A stretch of DNA of 41,220 bases from DASZZY01 sp036260395 (GCA_036260395.1 DASZZY010000040.1:1-41220), one strand, 5' to 3'. Numbered from the stretch's first letter, positions 29,405 through 38,076 are shown. Program-made: numbers and translations. Notes: a model not told the origin generated them from the letters alone.

Positions 29405-30829
29405 GTGGCGCTTCCCTCCCAGAACGAGGACTTCCCTGGCTGGTACCAGGAGGTCGTGCGGGCCGCGGAGCTCGCCGAGCCCTCGCTGGCCCGGGGCACG
29501 ATGGTCATCCGTCCCTACGGGTGGGCCATCTGGGAGGCCATCCAGCGCGCGGTCGACGACCGGATCAAGGCCACCGGCCACGAGAACTTCTACTTCCCGA
29601 TGTTCTTCCCGTACCGGCTCCTGGAGAAGGAGGCCGAGCACGTCGAGGGGTTCAGCCCCGAGGTCGCCGTGGTGACCCACGCCGGTGGGGAGCAGCTGGA
29701 GGAGCCGCTGGTAGTCCGGCCGACGTCGGAGACGATCATCTGGTCGACGTACGCGAGGTGGATCCAGTCCTACCGGGACCTGCCGCTGCTCTACAACCAG
29801 TGGGCCAACGTGGTCCGGTGGGAGCTGCGCCCTCGGGTGTTCCTGCGAACCACCGAGTTCCTGTGGCAGGAGGGCCACACCGCACACGAGACCGAGGAGG
29901 AGGCCCAGCACGAGGCGCTGCGGATCCTCGACGAGGTCTACCTCGACGCGTACCGGACGGTCATGGCGGTCCCCGCTCACGCCGGCCGGAAGAGCGAGAG
30001 CGAGCGGTTCCCCGGCGCGGTCGAGACCTACACCCTCGAGGCGCTGATGCGCGACCGGAAGGCGCTCCAGGCCTGCACGTCGCACTACCTGGGGACGAAC
30101 TTCTCGGTGGCCTACGGGGTGAGGTTCCTGAACCGGCAAGGCCAGCAGGAACATCCGCACGCCACGTCGTGGGGGCTGTCGACGCGGGCGGTCGGCGCGG
30201 TCCTCATGACCCACGGCGACGACAAGGGGCTCCGGCTGCCGCCGGCGGTGGCGCCCGTGCAGGTGGTGATCGTGCCGATCTACCGCACCGACGAGGAGCG
30301 GGGGCGCGTGCTGGAGGCCTGCGCTCGGCTGGCGTACGACCTGGCGGAGCACCGGGTGAAGATCGACGACCGCGAGGACGTCCGCCCTGGCTTCAAGTTC
30401 AACCACTGGGAGCTACGCGGGGTGCCGCTGCGCCTGGAGCTCGGGCCCCGGGACCTCGACGCCGGGCGGGTCACGATGGCCTCCCGGCTAACGGGCCAGA
30501 AGCAGGAGCTGCCGCTGGACGGGGTATCCACGCGCGTGGCGGCCGCCCTGGAGGAGGTCCAGGAGGGACTGCTCCGGGACGCCACGGAGTTCCGCGACGC
30601 CCACACGTTCCGGCCGAAGGACCTCGGCGAGCTCGCGTCACTCATCGAGGATCCCGGCGGCTTCGTGGTCACCGGCTGGTGCGGCTCCGCCGACTGCGAG
30701 GCGAAGGTCAAGGAGGAGACCAGGGCCACGATCCGGTTCCTGCCGATCGAGCGCCGTGACGTGGACGGCGCCTGTGTGGTGTGCGGCCAGCCGGCGGCCG
30801 AAGAGGCCACCTGGGCCCAGGCGTACTAG
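29405..30829 (+). CDS. proS: Prolyl-tRNA synthetase, archaeal/eukaryotic-like type
   Basis: 474 residues, without the editing insertion of the longer bacterial type (about 570). Class II motifs: VIRPYGWAIWEAIQ (motif 1 region), VRWELRPRVFLRTTEFLWQEGHTAH (motif 2), and HATSWGLSTRAVGAVLMTHGDDKG (motif 3). The C-terminal zinc-like domain has WCGSADCEAKV and CVVCGQPA, and the protein ends in tyrosine, as in Thermus ProRS. It charges tRNA-Pro. It is read opposite to its neighbours, suggesting insertion or inversion within the superoperon. Stop is one base from the ispG stop. Confidence 0.97.
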   Translation: MALPSQNEDFPGWYQEVVRAAELAEPSLARGTMVIRPYGWAIWEAIQRAVDDRIKATGHENFYFPMFFPYRLLEKEAEHVEGFSPEVAVVTHAGGEQLEEPLVVRPTSETIIWSTYARWIQSYRDLPLLYNQWANVVRWELRPRVFLRTTEFLWQEGHTAHETEEEAQHEALRILDEVYLDAYRTVMAVPAHAGRKSESERFPGAVETYTLEALMRDRKALQACTSHYLGTNFSVAYGVRFLNRQGQQEHPHATSWGLSTRAVGAVLMTHGDDKGLRLPPAVAPVQVVIVPIYRTDEERGRVLEACARLAYDLAEHRVKIDDREDVRPGFKFNHWELRGVPLRLELGPRDLDAGRVTMASRLTGQKQELPLDGVSTRVAAALEEVQEGLLRDATEFRDAHTFRPKDLGELASLIEDPGGFVVTGWCGSADCEAKVKEETRATIRFLPIERRDVDGACVVCGQPAAEEATWAQAY

Positions 30830-30830
30830 C

Positions 30831-31922
30831 TCAGTCGGCGGGCCGCTCCTCGGCGGCGGCCATCCTCCTCGCCTCGGCCACCAGGACCTCGACGAACTCC
30901 TCCTCGGGGATGCGCCGCTCCTGGACCTCGCCCCGGACGATCAGCTGCCCGTAGCCCTTCCCCGCGGCGATCCCCAGGTCGGCCTCCCGGGCCTCCCCCG
31001 GCCCGTTCACGACGCATCCCATCACCGCGACGCGGATCGGCGCCTTGATGGCCTCACGCTCCAGCGCCTCGTTGACCTGCTTCGTGAGGCCCAGCACGTC
31101 GACCTCCGCGCGCCCGCAGGAGGGACAGGCCACCAGGTCCAGGCCCCGACGCTTGAGCCCGAGCGACTGGAGGATCCAGTTCGCGACCTTGACCTCCTCG
31201 ACGGGGTCATCGGTCAGCGAGACCCGGATCGTGTCCCCGATCCCCTCGGCCAGCAGCGTCCCGATCCCCACGGCGGACTTCACGCCGCCCGAGGGCATGG
31301 GGCCCGCCTCGGTCACCCCGAGGTGCAGCGGGTAGTCGCACTTCTCGGCCAGCATCCGGTACGCGCGGATCATCTCCGAGGCGTTCGAGTGCTTGACCGA
31401 GATCTTGATGTCGGTGAAGTCCTCGTCCTCCAGGATGCGCGCCTCGTTCAGCGCCGACTCCACCAGGGCCTCGGCGGACGGCCGGCCGTACCTGGCCAGG
31501 AGGTCCTTCTCCAGCGACCCGGCGTTCACCCCGATCCGGATCGGAACGCTCCGGGCCTTGGCCTCCCGGGCGATCAGCCGGACCTTGTCCTGGTACTTGA
31601 TGTTGCCGGGGTTGATCCGGAGCCCGTGGATGCCGCCCTCCAGCGCGGCCATGGCGTACTTCCACTGGAAGTGGATGTCGGCCACCACCGGGATCGTGGC
31701 GTGCTCCGCGATCTCCTTGAGCGCCCGCGCGTCCTCCCAGTGCGGGACGGCGACGCGGACGATCTCGCAGCCGGCGGCGACCAGGGCCGCCATCTGCTGG
31801 AGGGTGGCGTTGACGTCCGCGGTCTTCGTCGTGGTCATCGACTGGACCCGCACCGGGGCGTCGCCGCCCACGTCGACCCAACCGACCCTGATCTTCCGGG
31901 ATGCGCGGCGCTCTGCGATCAC
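30831..31922 (-). CDS. ispG: 4-hydroxy-3-methylbut-2-en-1-yl diphosphate synthase
   Basis: 363 residues. TIM-barrel part with VRVQSMTTTKTADVNAT, VVADIHFQ and RINPGNI, then the [4Fe-4S]-binding part with CPSCGRAEVD and VMGCVVNGPGEAREADLG supplying the three cysteines. It performs the penultimate step of the MEP isoprenoid pathway. The GTG at 31922 has a -10-like TACACT exactly 6 nt before it, so it may be leaderless and separately transcribed from rseP. Converges with proS with a single base between the stops. Confidence 0.97.
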   Translation of the reverse strand: MIAERRASRKIRVGWVDVGGDAPVRVQSMTTTKTADVNATLQQMAALVAAGCEIVRVAVPHWEDARALKEIAEHATIPVVADIHFQWKYAMAALEGGIHGLRINPGNIKYQDKVRLIAREAKARSVPIRIGVNAGSLEKDLLARYGRPSAEALVESALNEARILEDEDFTDIKISVKHSNASEMIRAYRMLAEKCDYPLHLGVTEAGPMPSGGVKSAVGIGTLLAEGIGDTIRVSLTDDPVEEVKVANWILQSLGLKRRGLDLVACPSCGRAEVDVLGLTKQVNEALEREAIKAPIRVAVMGCVVNGPGEAREADLGIAAGKGYGQLIVRGEVQERRIPEEEFVEVLVAEARRMAAAEERPAD

Positions 31923-31928
31923 ACCCCC

Positions 31929-31934
31929 AGTGTA
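31929..31934 (-). promoter_or_regulatory. -10 element of leaderless ispG
   Basis: Minus-strand TACACT, then six bases (GGGGGT) and the ispG GTG. It lies in the 30-bp gap after rseP. No recognisable -35. Confidence 0.45.
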
Positions 31935-31952
31935 TCGGGCGGTGCCGCGGAC

Positions 31953-33095
31953 CTACCGGAACAGGTTGGGGACGGGGCTCGTCACGTCCAAGTACAGGAT
32001 GGCCACCGTGAACAGGATGAGGAACGTGGCCACCACGGCGCTGACCGGGACCAGCTTCCGCGGATCGATGGGCCGCCGCAGCGCGGCCTCCAGCCCCAGC
32101 ACCGCGAGGTGGCCGCCGTCCAGCGGCGGCAGCGGCAGGAGGTTGAGGATGCCGACGAACACGTTGAAGAACGCGAACATGAAGAAGAACACCTCGATCT
32201 GGCCCGCGGCCACGGCCTGCCCGGAGACGCGCGCCGCGCCCACCACGCCGATGGGGTCCTGGACCGACCGCTCCCGCTCGCCCAGCAGCACCTCGGTGAT
32301 CCGCCCCAGCCCCTCCGGACCGAAGATGGAGGCCATCGCGCGGAAGGATCCGCCGACCATGTCCGTGACCCCCGGGAGCTGCTCGGTGCCGCCGAAGGCG
32401 CTGGCCACCGCCTCCACGGGGCCGGCCCGGTCGCGAGCCATGACCTCGCCGCCGCTCACCCGGATCCCCAGGCGACCGACCTGCCGGCCCTCCACCTCGG
32501 ACGGCACCGGCGTGGCCCGGACGGTGATCCGCTCGCCGCCGCGCTCGACGAGGAGCGTCACCGGCTCGCCGACGTGGCGATCGATGTAGGCCGGGAACGC
32601 CTCGGTGTCGACGGGCCGTCCGTCCACCGCGAGGATCTCGTCGCCGGGACGGAGGCCCGCGTCGACGGCCGGCGACGGGACGCCCTCCAGCCTCGGCTCG
32701 ACCCCCTGCACCACCGGCCGGAACCGCGGGACGCCGATGGCGCCGAACATCAGCACCAGCAGGATGAACGCCAGGAGGAAGTGGGTGGCGCCGCCGGCGA
32801 CCAGCACGACCGCTCGCTGCCACTTCGGCTTGGCCCCGAACGTCCGCGGGAGGTCCTCGGGGGCCGGCTCCTGGAACGGGTTCATGCCCGCGATCCGGAC
32901 GTAGCCCCCGAGCGGCAGGGCCTTCAGCCCGTACTCCGTCTCGCCGCGCCGGATCGACCACAGCCGCGGCCCGAACCCGATGAAGAACTCCTCGACCTTG
33001 ATCCGGAACGCGCGGGCCGCGAAGAAGTGGCCGGCCTCGTGCACCAGGATCATCAGGAAGATGCCCAGGACGAAGTACAGGATGCCGAGGGCCAT
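31953..33095 (-). CDS. rseP: Site-2 protease family intramembrane metalloprotease (RseP-like)
   Basis: 380 residues. First membrane segment carries the zinc motif HEAGH at 19-23 (ILVHEAGHFF), followed by the conserved FGPRLWS and LKALPLGGYVRIAGM. One PDZ domain is at about 140-230 (DAGLRPGDEILAVDGRPV). The second zinc-ligand motif is NLLPLPPLDGGHL near residue 320. The enzyme cuts anti-sigma factors or signal peptides within the membrane. Close spacing to dxr (31 bp) suggests one unit. The symbol is used by homology; the actinobacterial name Rip1 would also fit. Confidence 0.95.
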   Translation of the reverse strand: MALGILYFVLGIFLMILVHEAGHFFAARAFRIKVEEFFIGFGPRLWSIRRGETEYGLKALPLGGYVRIAGMNPFQEPAPEDLPRTFGAKPKWQRAVVLVAGGATHFLLAFILLVLMFGAIGVPRFRPVVQGVEPRLEGVPSPAVDAGLRPGDEILAVDGRPVDTEAFPAYIDRHVGEPVTLLVERGGERITVRATPVPSEVEGRQVGRLGIRVSGGEVMARDRAGPVEAVASAFGGTEQLPGVTDMVGGSFRAMASIFGPEGLGRITEVLLGERERSVQDPIGVVGAARVSGQAVAAGQIEVFFFMFAFFNVFVGILNLLPLPPLDGGHLAVLGLEAALRRPIDPRKLVPVSAVVATFLILFTVAILYLDVTSPVPNLFR

Positions 33096-33126
33096 CAGCG
33101 ACTCGTTCGGCGGAACGGGACCCGCA

Positions 33127-34278
33127 TCAGCCGATGAGCTCGGCGGCCCGGCGCCGGGCCCACGCGTCGGCCCGTTCCAGGGACACGACCGAGACCACCG
33201 AGGCGGGGGCGTGCTCGTCGAGCACCTTGGCCACGACCTCGGCGATCCCCGTCAGGCCGAGCTTGCCCTCCAGGAACGCCATCACCGCCACCTCGTTCGC
33301 GGCGTTCAGCGCCGCCGGGTAGGTGGCCCCCGCGGCGCCCGCCCGGTAGGCCAGGTCGAGCGCCGGGAAGGCGTCCCGATCCACGGGCTCGAACGTCAGC
33401 GAGCCGAGCGCCGCCAGATCCAGGCGCGACACGCCGGTCGGCAGGCGATCCGGGTACCCGAGCCCGAACTGGATCGGCAGCCGCATGTCGGGGGCGGAGA
33501 GCTGGGCCATCATGCTCCCGTCCCGGAACTCGGCCACGCCGTGGATCACGCTCTGGGGATGCACGACCACGTCGATCTGCGCGTAGTCCAGGCCGAACAG
33601 GAAGTGGGCCTCGATGACCTCGAGCCCCTTGTTCATGAGCGTGGCGGAGTCGATGGTGATCTTCGGCCCCATCTGCCAGGTGGGGTGGGCCAGGGCCTCC
33701 TTGACCGACGCCCGAGCCAGCTCCTCGCGCGTCCATCCCCGGAACGGGCCGCCCGACGCCGTGATGATCACCCGCTGGAGGTCCTCCCGCCGCTCGCCGC
33801 GGAGGCACTGGGCCAGGGCGGCGTGCTCGGAGTCGACGGGGACCAGGCGGTCGGGCTCTCCCTTGACCAGGTCCATGACGAGCTCGCCGCCGACGATGAG
33901 GCTCTCCTTGTTGGCCAGCGCCAGCATCTTCCCCGACTGCAGCGCGGCCAGCGTGGGCGCCAGCCCCACGGCGCCGACCATGGCGTTCACCACCATGTCG
34001 GCCTCCGATTCCCGGGCCAGGCGCTCCGCGGCGTCAGGACCGCTCAGGACGTCGACGCTCCGCAGTCCTTCCAGCGCCCCGGTGAGTTCGGAGGCGGCCT
34101 GGGCGTCGGTGACGGACACGGCCGGCGGCATGAACTCGCGGACCTGCCCGACGAGCAGTTCCTGGTTCGAGCCGGCGGCCAGCCCGACGACCTCGAATCG
34201 ATCGGGGTTCCGGCGGACCACGTCGAGGGCCTGGGTCCCCACCGACCCCGTGGAGCCGAGGATCACCAGCCTGCGCAC
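33127..34278 (-). CDS. dxr: 1-deoxy-D-xylulose 5-phosphate reductoisomerase
   Basis: 383 residues. NADPH loop GSTGSVGTQALDVVR, ANKESLIVGGELV, the metal and substrate site VDSEHAALAQCLRG, TASGGPFRGW, and MGPKITIDSATLMNKGLEVIEAHFLFG are all in order. It makes 2-C-methyl-erythritol 4-phosphate in the MEP pathway. GTG at 34278; six bases before it stands TACCCT, giving the same leaderless pattern as ispG and proS. An rlmN gene often found next to it in Actinobacteria is absent here. Confidence 0.97.
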   Translation of the reverse strand: MRRLVILGSTGSVGTQALDVVRRNPDRFEVVGLAAGSNQELLVGQVREFMPPAVSVTDAQAASELTGALEGLRSVDVLSGPDAAERLARESEADMVVNAMVGAVGLAPTLAALQSGKMLALANKESLIVGGELVMDLVKGEPDRLVPVDSEHAALAQCLRGERREDLQRVIITASGGPFRGWTREELARASVKEALAHPTWQMGPKITIDSATLMNKGLEVIEAHFLFGLDYAQIDVVVHPQSVIHGVAEFRDGSMMAQLSAPDMRLPIQFGLGYPDRLPTGVSRLDLAALGSLTFEPVDRDAFPALDLAYRAGAAGATYPAALNAANEVAVMAFLEGKLGLTGIAEVVAKVLDEHAPASVVSVVSLERADAWARRRAAELIG

Positions 34279-34284
34279 GCCCCC

Positions 34285-34317
34285 AGGGTACCTGCTCCCC
34301 GCCCCAAACAGGGGAGC
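34285..34317 (-). promoter_or_regulatory. -10 of leaderless dxr with upstream inverted repeat
   Basis: Minus-strand TACCCT (34285-34290), six bases (GGGGGC) and then the dxr GTG. Directly upstream a perfect 7-bp inverted repeat (GCTCCCC / GGGGAGC, 34294-34300 and 34311-34317) lies just after the cdsA stop. It may end cdsA transcripts or hold a regulator; no T-tract. Confidence 0.4.
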
Positions 34318-34319
34318 GT

Positions 34320-36128
34320 CTACAGGAAGATCCGCAGGAAGTAGTACGCCGCCGGAGAGGTGACGAGCAGGGCGTCGATGCGGTCGAGGATCCCCCCGTG
34401 GCCTGGGAGCAGACCGCTCATGTCCTTCACGCCCAGGTCGCGCTTGAAGGCGGACTCGATGAGGTCGCCGATCGGCGACAGGGCCGAGATGACCAGGGCC
34501 AGCCCGACCGCCGTGGCGGGCTCGAACGGCTCCAGCGAGGGCACGATGGCGATCCCGGCGAGCAGGACCACGAACGTGGCGCCGATGGCCCCCTCCCAGG
34601 ACTTGCTGGGGCTGATCGAGGGCGCCAGCGGACGGTTGCCGAACCAGGTCCCGACCGCGAAGGCGAAGACGTCGTACAGGATCGTGAGCCCGGCCACCGT
34701 GAGGAACAGCGTGATCCCGACCGAGCCGGCCGGCCGCAGGAGGAGGAGCGCGAAAGCGCCGAGGAACGGAACGTACAGGACCCCGAGCAACGTGGCCCCC
34801 ACGCCGCCGGCCAGCCCCTTCCGCCGCTCCGCCGGCGCGGCCATGTACCAGAGGACGCCGGCCGCCATGGCGATGAACAGGCCCAGCAGCACCGCGCCCT
34901 CGCCCCTCAGATAGGCGCCCGCGGCCACGAACGCGCCGGCCACCAGCCCCAGGAGCGTGGCCGGCCGGTGCCCGCGGGAGCGGAGCACCGCGTAGAACTC
35001 CGCCTGGCCGAGGAGCAGCACCCCGATGGCCAGGACCGCGAACGGCCCCTTGCCGATGGCCAACAGGGCGATGACGGCCGCCACGAGCAGCAGGCCCGAG
35101 GCGAAGGCGGCGGTCAGGTTCCGGCTGGCCGGTGCGGCGGGGGCCGCTGCCTCCTCGGCCGGCTCCTCCTCGACGGGACGGGCCCCCACCTCCTCCCAGG
35201 CCGGGGCCTGGTCCACGGTGGCCGCCGGGTCAATCCGCAGGGGCTCGACCGGCGACGGCTCCTCCAGGTCGGACAGGAGGTCCTCCTCGACGTCGGCGGG
35301 CGACTCGCGCATCCCGGTGGCGAAGTGGTCAGCGGCCGCCTCGACGTCCGCCGCCTCGGCCTCGCCGCCCTCGGGGGCCGCCACGGCGGCCTCCTCCTCC
35401 CCGGGGGGGCCCACGTCGATGCGATCGGTGGTGAAGCCCCGATCCGGGACCTGGCCGCCGCTGGACGCCACGGTCTCCTGGATGCCCTCCAGATCGGCCA
35501 GCGAGCCGACGGCCGCCTCCTCCTCGAGGACCGGCTCCTCCTCCGGGGGCGGCTCCGCCTCCGGCGTGGGCGGTTCGGCGGCGGCCTCCTCGCGCTCGTC
35601 CTCCGGTCCCGGGAGGTCCGCGTACTCGGGCGGCGCCGCCTTCAGGTCCTCCAGCGAGAGCGGCTCGTCGCGGTCCGGCGGCGCGGTGGGGGCGCCCCGC
35701 TCGGCGGCGGAAGCCCGGAGCGTGTCCCAGTCCGCTTCCTCCCCCTCGTCGGGCGACCACCGGCCGGTTTCCTCGGCGGCGTCCGTCCCGGCGGGGGCCT
35801 CCTGCGCCAGCAGGAACGCCTCGTCCTCGGAGAGCGCGGCCTCGTCCGCCGCGGGCTCACGCCGGCCGGGCGGGACCTCGTCCTGACCACGGCGCCCGAC
35901 GAGCTCGTCCTCGTCCGGGATCTCGATGGCCATGGGGTCGAGGTCCTCGAACCCCTCCAGGCCGGGGGCCTCCCCGCCGGGGGCCTCCCCGCCGGGGGGC
36001 TCGCCCTCGCCGGGGGGCCGGTCCTCGCCGGACCAGCCGGTGTCCTCGAGCGGTGCGAAGAACTGGTCGAGGTCCTCGAACAGATCCTCGTCGCCGCCGC
36101 GATCGCGCTCGCTCGGCGGCTGGCTCAC
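34320..36128 (-). CDS. cdsA: Phosphatidate cytidylyltransferase with long acidic N-terminal extension
   Basis: 602 residues; the family norm is about 270. Residues 336-602 are a normal polytopic CdsA with SPSKSWEGAIGAT and the closing signature ESAFKRDLGVKDMSGLLPGHG, then GILDRID. It makes CDP-diacylglycerol for phospholipids. Residues 1-335 are highly acidic, rich in Glu, Pro, Ala and Asp, with only short hydrophobic patches (LFEDLDQFFAPL, LEGFEDLDPMAIEI), and predicted disordered and cytoplasmic. The GTG start at 36128 overlaps the frr stop by one base (TAGTG). Downstream alternative starts exist, but coupling to frr and continuous coding-like composition favour the long form. Confidence 0.93.
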   Translation of the reverse strand: MSQPPSERDRGGDEDLFEDLDQFFAPLEDTGWSGEDRPPGEGEPPGGEAPGGEAPGLEGFEDLDPMAIEIPDEDELVGRRGQDEVPPGRREPAADEAALSEDEAFLLAQEAPAGTDAAEETGRWSPDEGEEADWDTLRASAAERGAPTAPPDRDEPLSLEDLKAAPPEYADLPGPEDEREEAAAEPPTPEAEPPPEEEPVLEEEAAVGSLADLEGIQETVASSGGQVPDRGFTTDRIDVGPPGEEEAAVAAPEGGEAEAADVEAAADHFATGMRESPADVEEDLLSDLEEPSPVEPLRIDPAATVDQAPAWEEVGARPVEEEPAEEAAAPAAPASRNLTAAFASGLLLVAAVIALLAIGKGPFAVLAIGVLLLGQAEFYAVLRSRGHRPATLLGLVAGAFVAAGAYLRGEGAVLLGLFIAMAAGVLWYMAAPAERRKGLAGGVGATLLGVLYVPFLGAFALLLLRPAGSVGITLFLTVAGLTILYDVFAFAVGTWFGNRPLAPSISPSKSWEGAIGATFVVLLAGIAIVPSLEPFEPATAVGLALVISALSPIGDLIESAFKRDLGVKDMSGLLPGHGGILDRIDALLVTSPAAYYFLRIFL

Positions 36129-36688
36129 TAGACCTCCATCAGCTCCTTCTCTTTGTGGCCGACCAGCTCGTCGATCTCGGCGACGTGCGCGTCGGTCCGC
36201 TTCTGGAGCTCTTTCTCGGCCCGTGCAAGGTCATCTTCGGAGATGGTGTGGGCGCGTTCAAGCCTTTCGAGCTCCTCTTTGGAGTGGCGGCGGACGTTGC
36301 GGACGGCCACGCGCCCCTCCTCAGCGCGCTCGCGGGCCAGGCGGATGAGCTCCTTGCGCCGCTCCTCCGTGAGGGGCGGGAACGACAGGCGGATCACGTT
36401 CCCGTCGTTGTTCGGCGTGAGCCCCAGGTCGGACTGCATGATGGCCCGCTCCATGGCCGACATGGCGTTGCGGTCGTAGGGCTGGATGACGAGCAGGCGG
36501 GGCTCGGGGACCGAGAACGACGCCAGCTGGTTGAGCGGCGTCTGGGTGCCGTAGTAGTCGACGGTGATCCGGTTGAGGATCGCCGGGGACGCCCGGCCGG
36601 TCCGGATCGTGGCCAGCTCCTCGCGTGCGTGCTCGACCGCCCGCTTCATCTTGTGGTCGGCCTCGCGCAGCGTCTCCTCGGACGTCAC
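36128..36688 (-). CDS. frr: Ribosome recycling factor
   Basis: 186 residues from GTG 36688 (overlapping the pyrH stop as GTGA). Pattern READHKMKRAVEHAREELATIRTGRASPAIL at the start, TPLNQLASFSVPEPRLLVIQPYD, and VRNVRRHSKEEL with a helical end. It splits post-termination ribosomes with EF-G. The open frame extends upstream of the chosen start, but only as a shadow of pyrH. Confidence 0.97.
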   Translation of the reverse strand: MTSEETLREADHKMKRAVEHAREELATIRTGRASPAILNRITVDYYGTQTPLNQLASFSVPEPRLLVIQPYDRNAMSAMERAIMQSDLGLTPNNDGNVIRLSFPPLTEERRKELIRLARERAEEGRVAVRNVRRHSKEELERLERAHTISEDDLARAEKELQKRTDAHVAEIDELVGHKEKELMEV

Positions 36689-37431
36689 GATCCCTCCCCG
36701 GCGTGCACCAGCGTGCCGATCGGCTCGCCCAGCAGCGCCCGCCTGATGTTGCCCTCCCGGCGGAAGTTGAAGACGATGATCGGGAGCCCGTTGTCCATGC
36801 ACAGCGAGATCGCGGTGGCGTCCATCACCTGGAGCCCCCGCTTCAGGACCTCGATGTACTCCAGGTCGCTGAACTTCACGGCGTCGGGGTTCAGTCGGGG
36901 GTCGGCGTCGTAGACGCCGTCGACCCCGGTCCCCTTCAGGATCGCCTCCGCGTGGATCTCCAGCGCGATCTGTGCCGCCGTGGTGTCCGTCGAGAAGAAC
37001 GGGCGGCCCAGCCCCGCCGCGAAGATGACGATCCGGCCCTTCTCGAGGTGGCGCATGGCCTTCCGGGGGATGTAGGGCTCGGCGATCTGGGCCATCGCGA
37101 TGGCCGTCTGGACGCGGGTCACCACGCCGCTGCGCTCCAGCGCGTCCTGCAGGACCAGGGCGTTCATGACCGTGGCCAGCATGCCGACGTAGTCGGCCCG
37201 GGCCCGGTCCATGCTCGGCGCATCGCGCCCCCGGAAGATGTTGCCGCCCCCGACCACCACCGCCGGCTGGACGCCCAGCTCGAGCACCTCGGCCAGCTGC
37301 CGGGCCAGCAGCTCGACGGCCTCGTCGGAGATCCCGAAGTCGCCGGCCGGCGGCGCGAACGCGTCGCCGGACAGCTTCAGCAGTACCCGCCGGTAGGCCA
37401 GCTCGGCGGCCGGCTCGGCGGCGCTCCTCAC
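36685..37431 (-). CDS. pyrH: UMP kinase
   Basis: 248 residues from GTG 37431 (overlapping the tsf stop as GTGA). RRVLLKLSGDAFAPP, the VVVGGGNIFRG loop, GMLATVMNALVLQDALE, GRPFFSTDTTAAQIALE, and DGVYDADPR are family signatures. It phosphorylates UMP and is allosterically regulated as a hexamer. It lies in the standard rpsB-tsf-pyrH-frr order. Confidence 0.97.
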   Translation of the reverse strand: MRSAAEPAAELAYRRVLLKLSGDAFAPPAGDFGISDEAVELLARQLAEVLELGVQPAVVVGGGNIFRGRDAPSMDRARADYVGMLATVMNALVLQDALERSGVVTRVQTAIAMAQIAEPYIPRKAMRHLEKGRIVIFAAGLGRPFFSTDTTAAQIALEIHAEAILKGTGVDGVYDADPRLNPDAVKFSDLEYIEVLKRGLQVMDATAISLCMDNGLPIIVFNFRREGNIRRALLGEPIGTLVHAGEGS

Positions 37432-38045
37432 GGCCGCTCCGCCACGTCCTCGCCGCGGACGAACCGGGCGAACCTCCGGACCTCGACCTTCTCGCCGACC
37501 TTGGCGCTGACCTCCGCGAGCAGGTCGCCGGCGGTTCGCTTGCCCTCCATGTCCTTGAAGAACGGCTGGTCGAGCAGGCACCGCTCCCGGTAGAAGGCCT
37601 CCAGGCGGCCCTCGACGATCCGGGGGATCACCTGGTCCGGCTTGCCCTCCTCCCGGGCGCGGGCCTCGAAGATCTTCCGCTCCTGGTCGAGGACGTCCTC
37701 GGGGACCTGGTCCCGCGCGATCCACCACGGGTCGGCCGCCGCGATCTGCATCGCCAGGTCGCGGGCCAGCGTCCGGAACTCGTCGGTGTTCGCCACGAAG
37801 TCGGTCTCGCAGTTGACCTCCACGAGGACGCCGAGCTTCCCATTCATGTGGATGTACGACTCGACGACGCCCTCGCCGGCGACCTTCCCGGCCCGCTTCC
37901 CGGCCGCCGCCAGCCCCCTGGTGCGGAGGATGTCCTGGGCCCGCTCGATGTCGCCGCCCGCCTCCTCCAGCGCGCGCTTGCAGTCCATCATGCCGGCCCC
38001 GGTCAGCTCCCGAAGCCTCCTCACCTCTTCTGCGCTGATCCCCAT
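37428..38045 (-). CDS. tsf: Translation elongation factor EF-Ts
   Basis: 205 residues, the short form typical of Actinobacteria, Thermus and some others. N-terminal UBA-like domain VRRLRELTGAGMMDCKRALEEA, then VEVNCETDFVAN, and the C-terminal part with LLDQPFFKD. It exchanges GDP for GTP on EF-Tu. ATG 38045 has GAGGGAG upstream and lies 31 bp from rpsB. Confidence 0.97.
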   Translation of the reverse strand: MGISAEEVRRLRELTGAGMMDCKRALEEAGGDIERAQDILRTRGLAAAGKRAGKVAGEGVVESYIHMNGKLGVLVEVNCETDFVANTDEFRTLARDLAMQIAAADPWWIARDQVPEDVLDQERKIFEARAREEGKPDQVIPRIVEGRLEAFYRERCLLDQPFFKDMEGKRTAGDLLAEVSAKVGEKVEVRRFARFVRGEDVAERP

Positions 38046-38076
38046 GGCTCCCTCGGCGATTGTCCCATACGCGTTC

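Noticed and set aside
30756..33137. 793-codon plus-strand frame opposite ispG and rseP
   Set aside because: Antisense shadow; the minus-strand genes have active-site motifs.
35924..36010. Tandem GGGGGCCTCCCCGCC-like units near the start of cdsA
   Set aside because: Short coding repeat giving GGEAP units in the disordered extension; no sign of a mobile or regulatory element.
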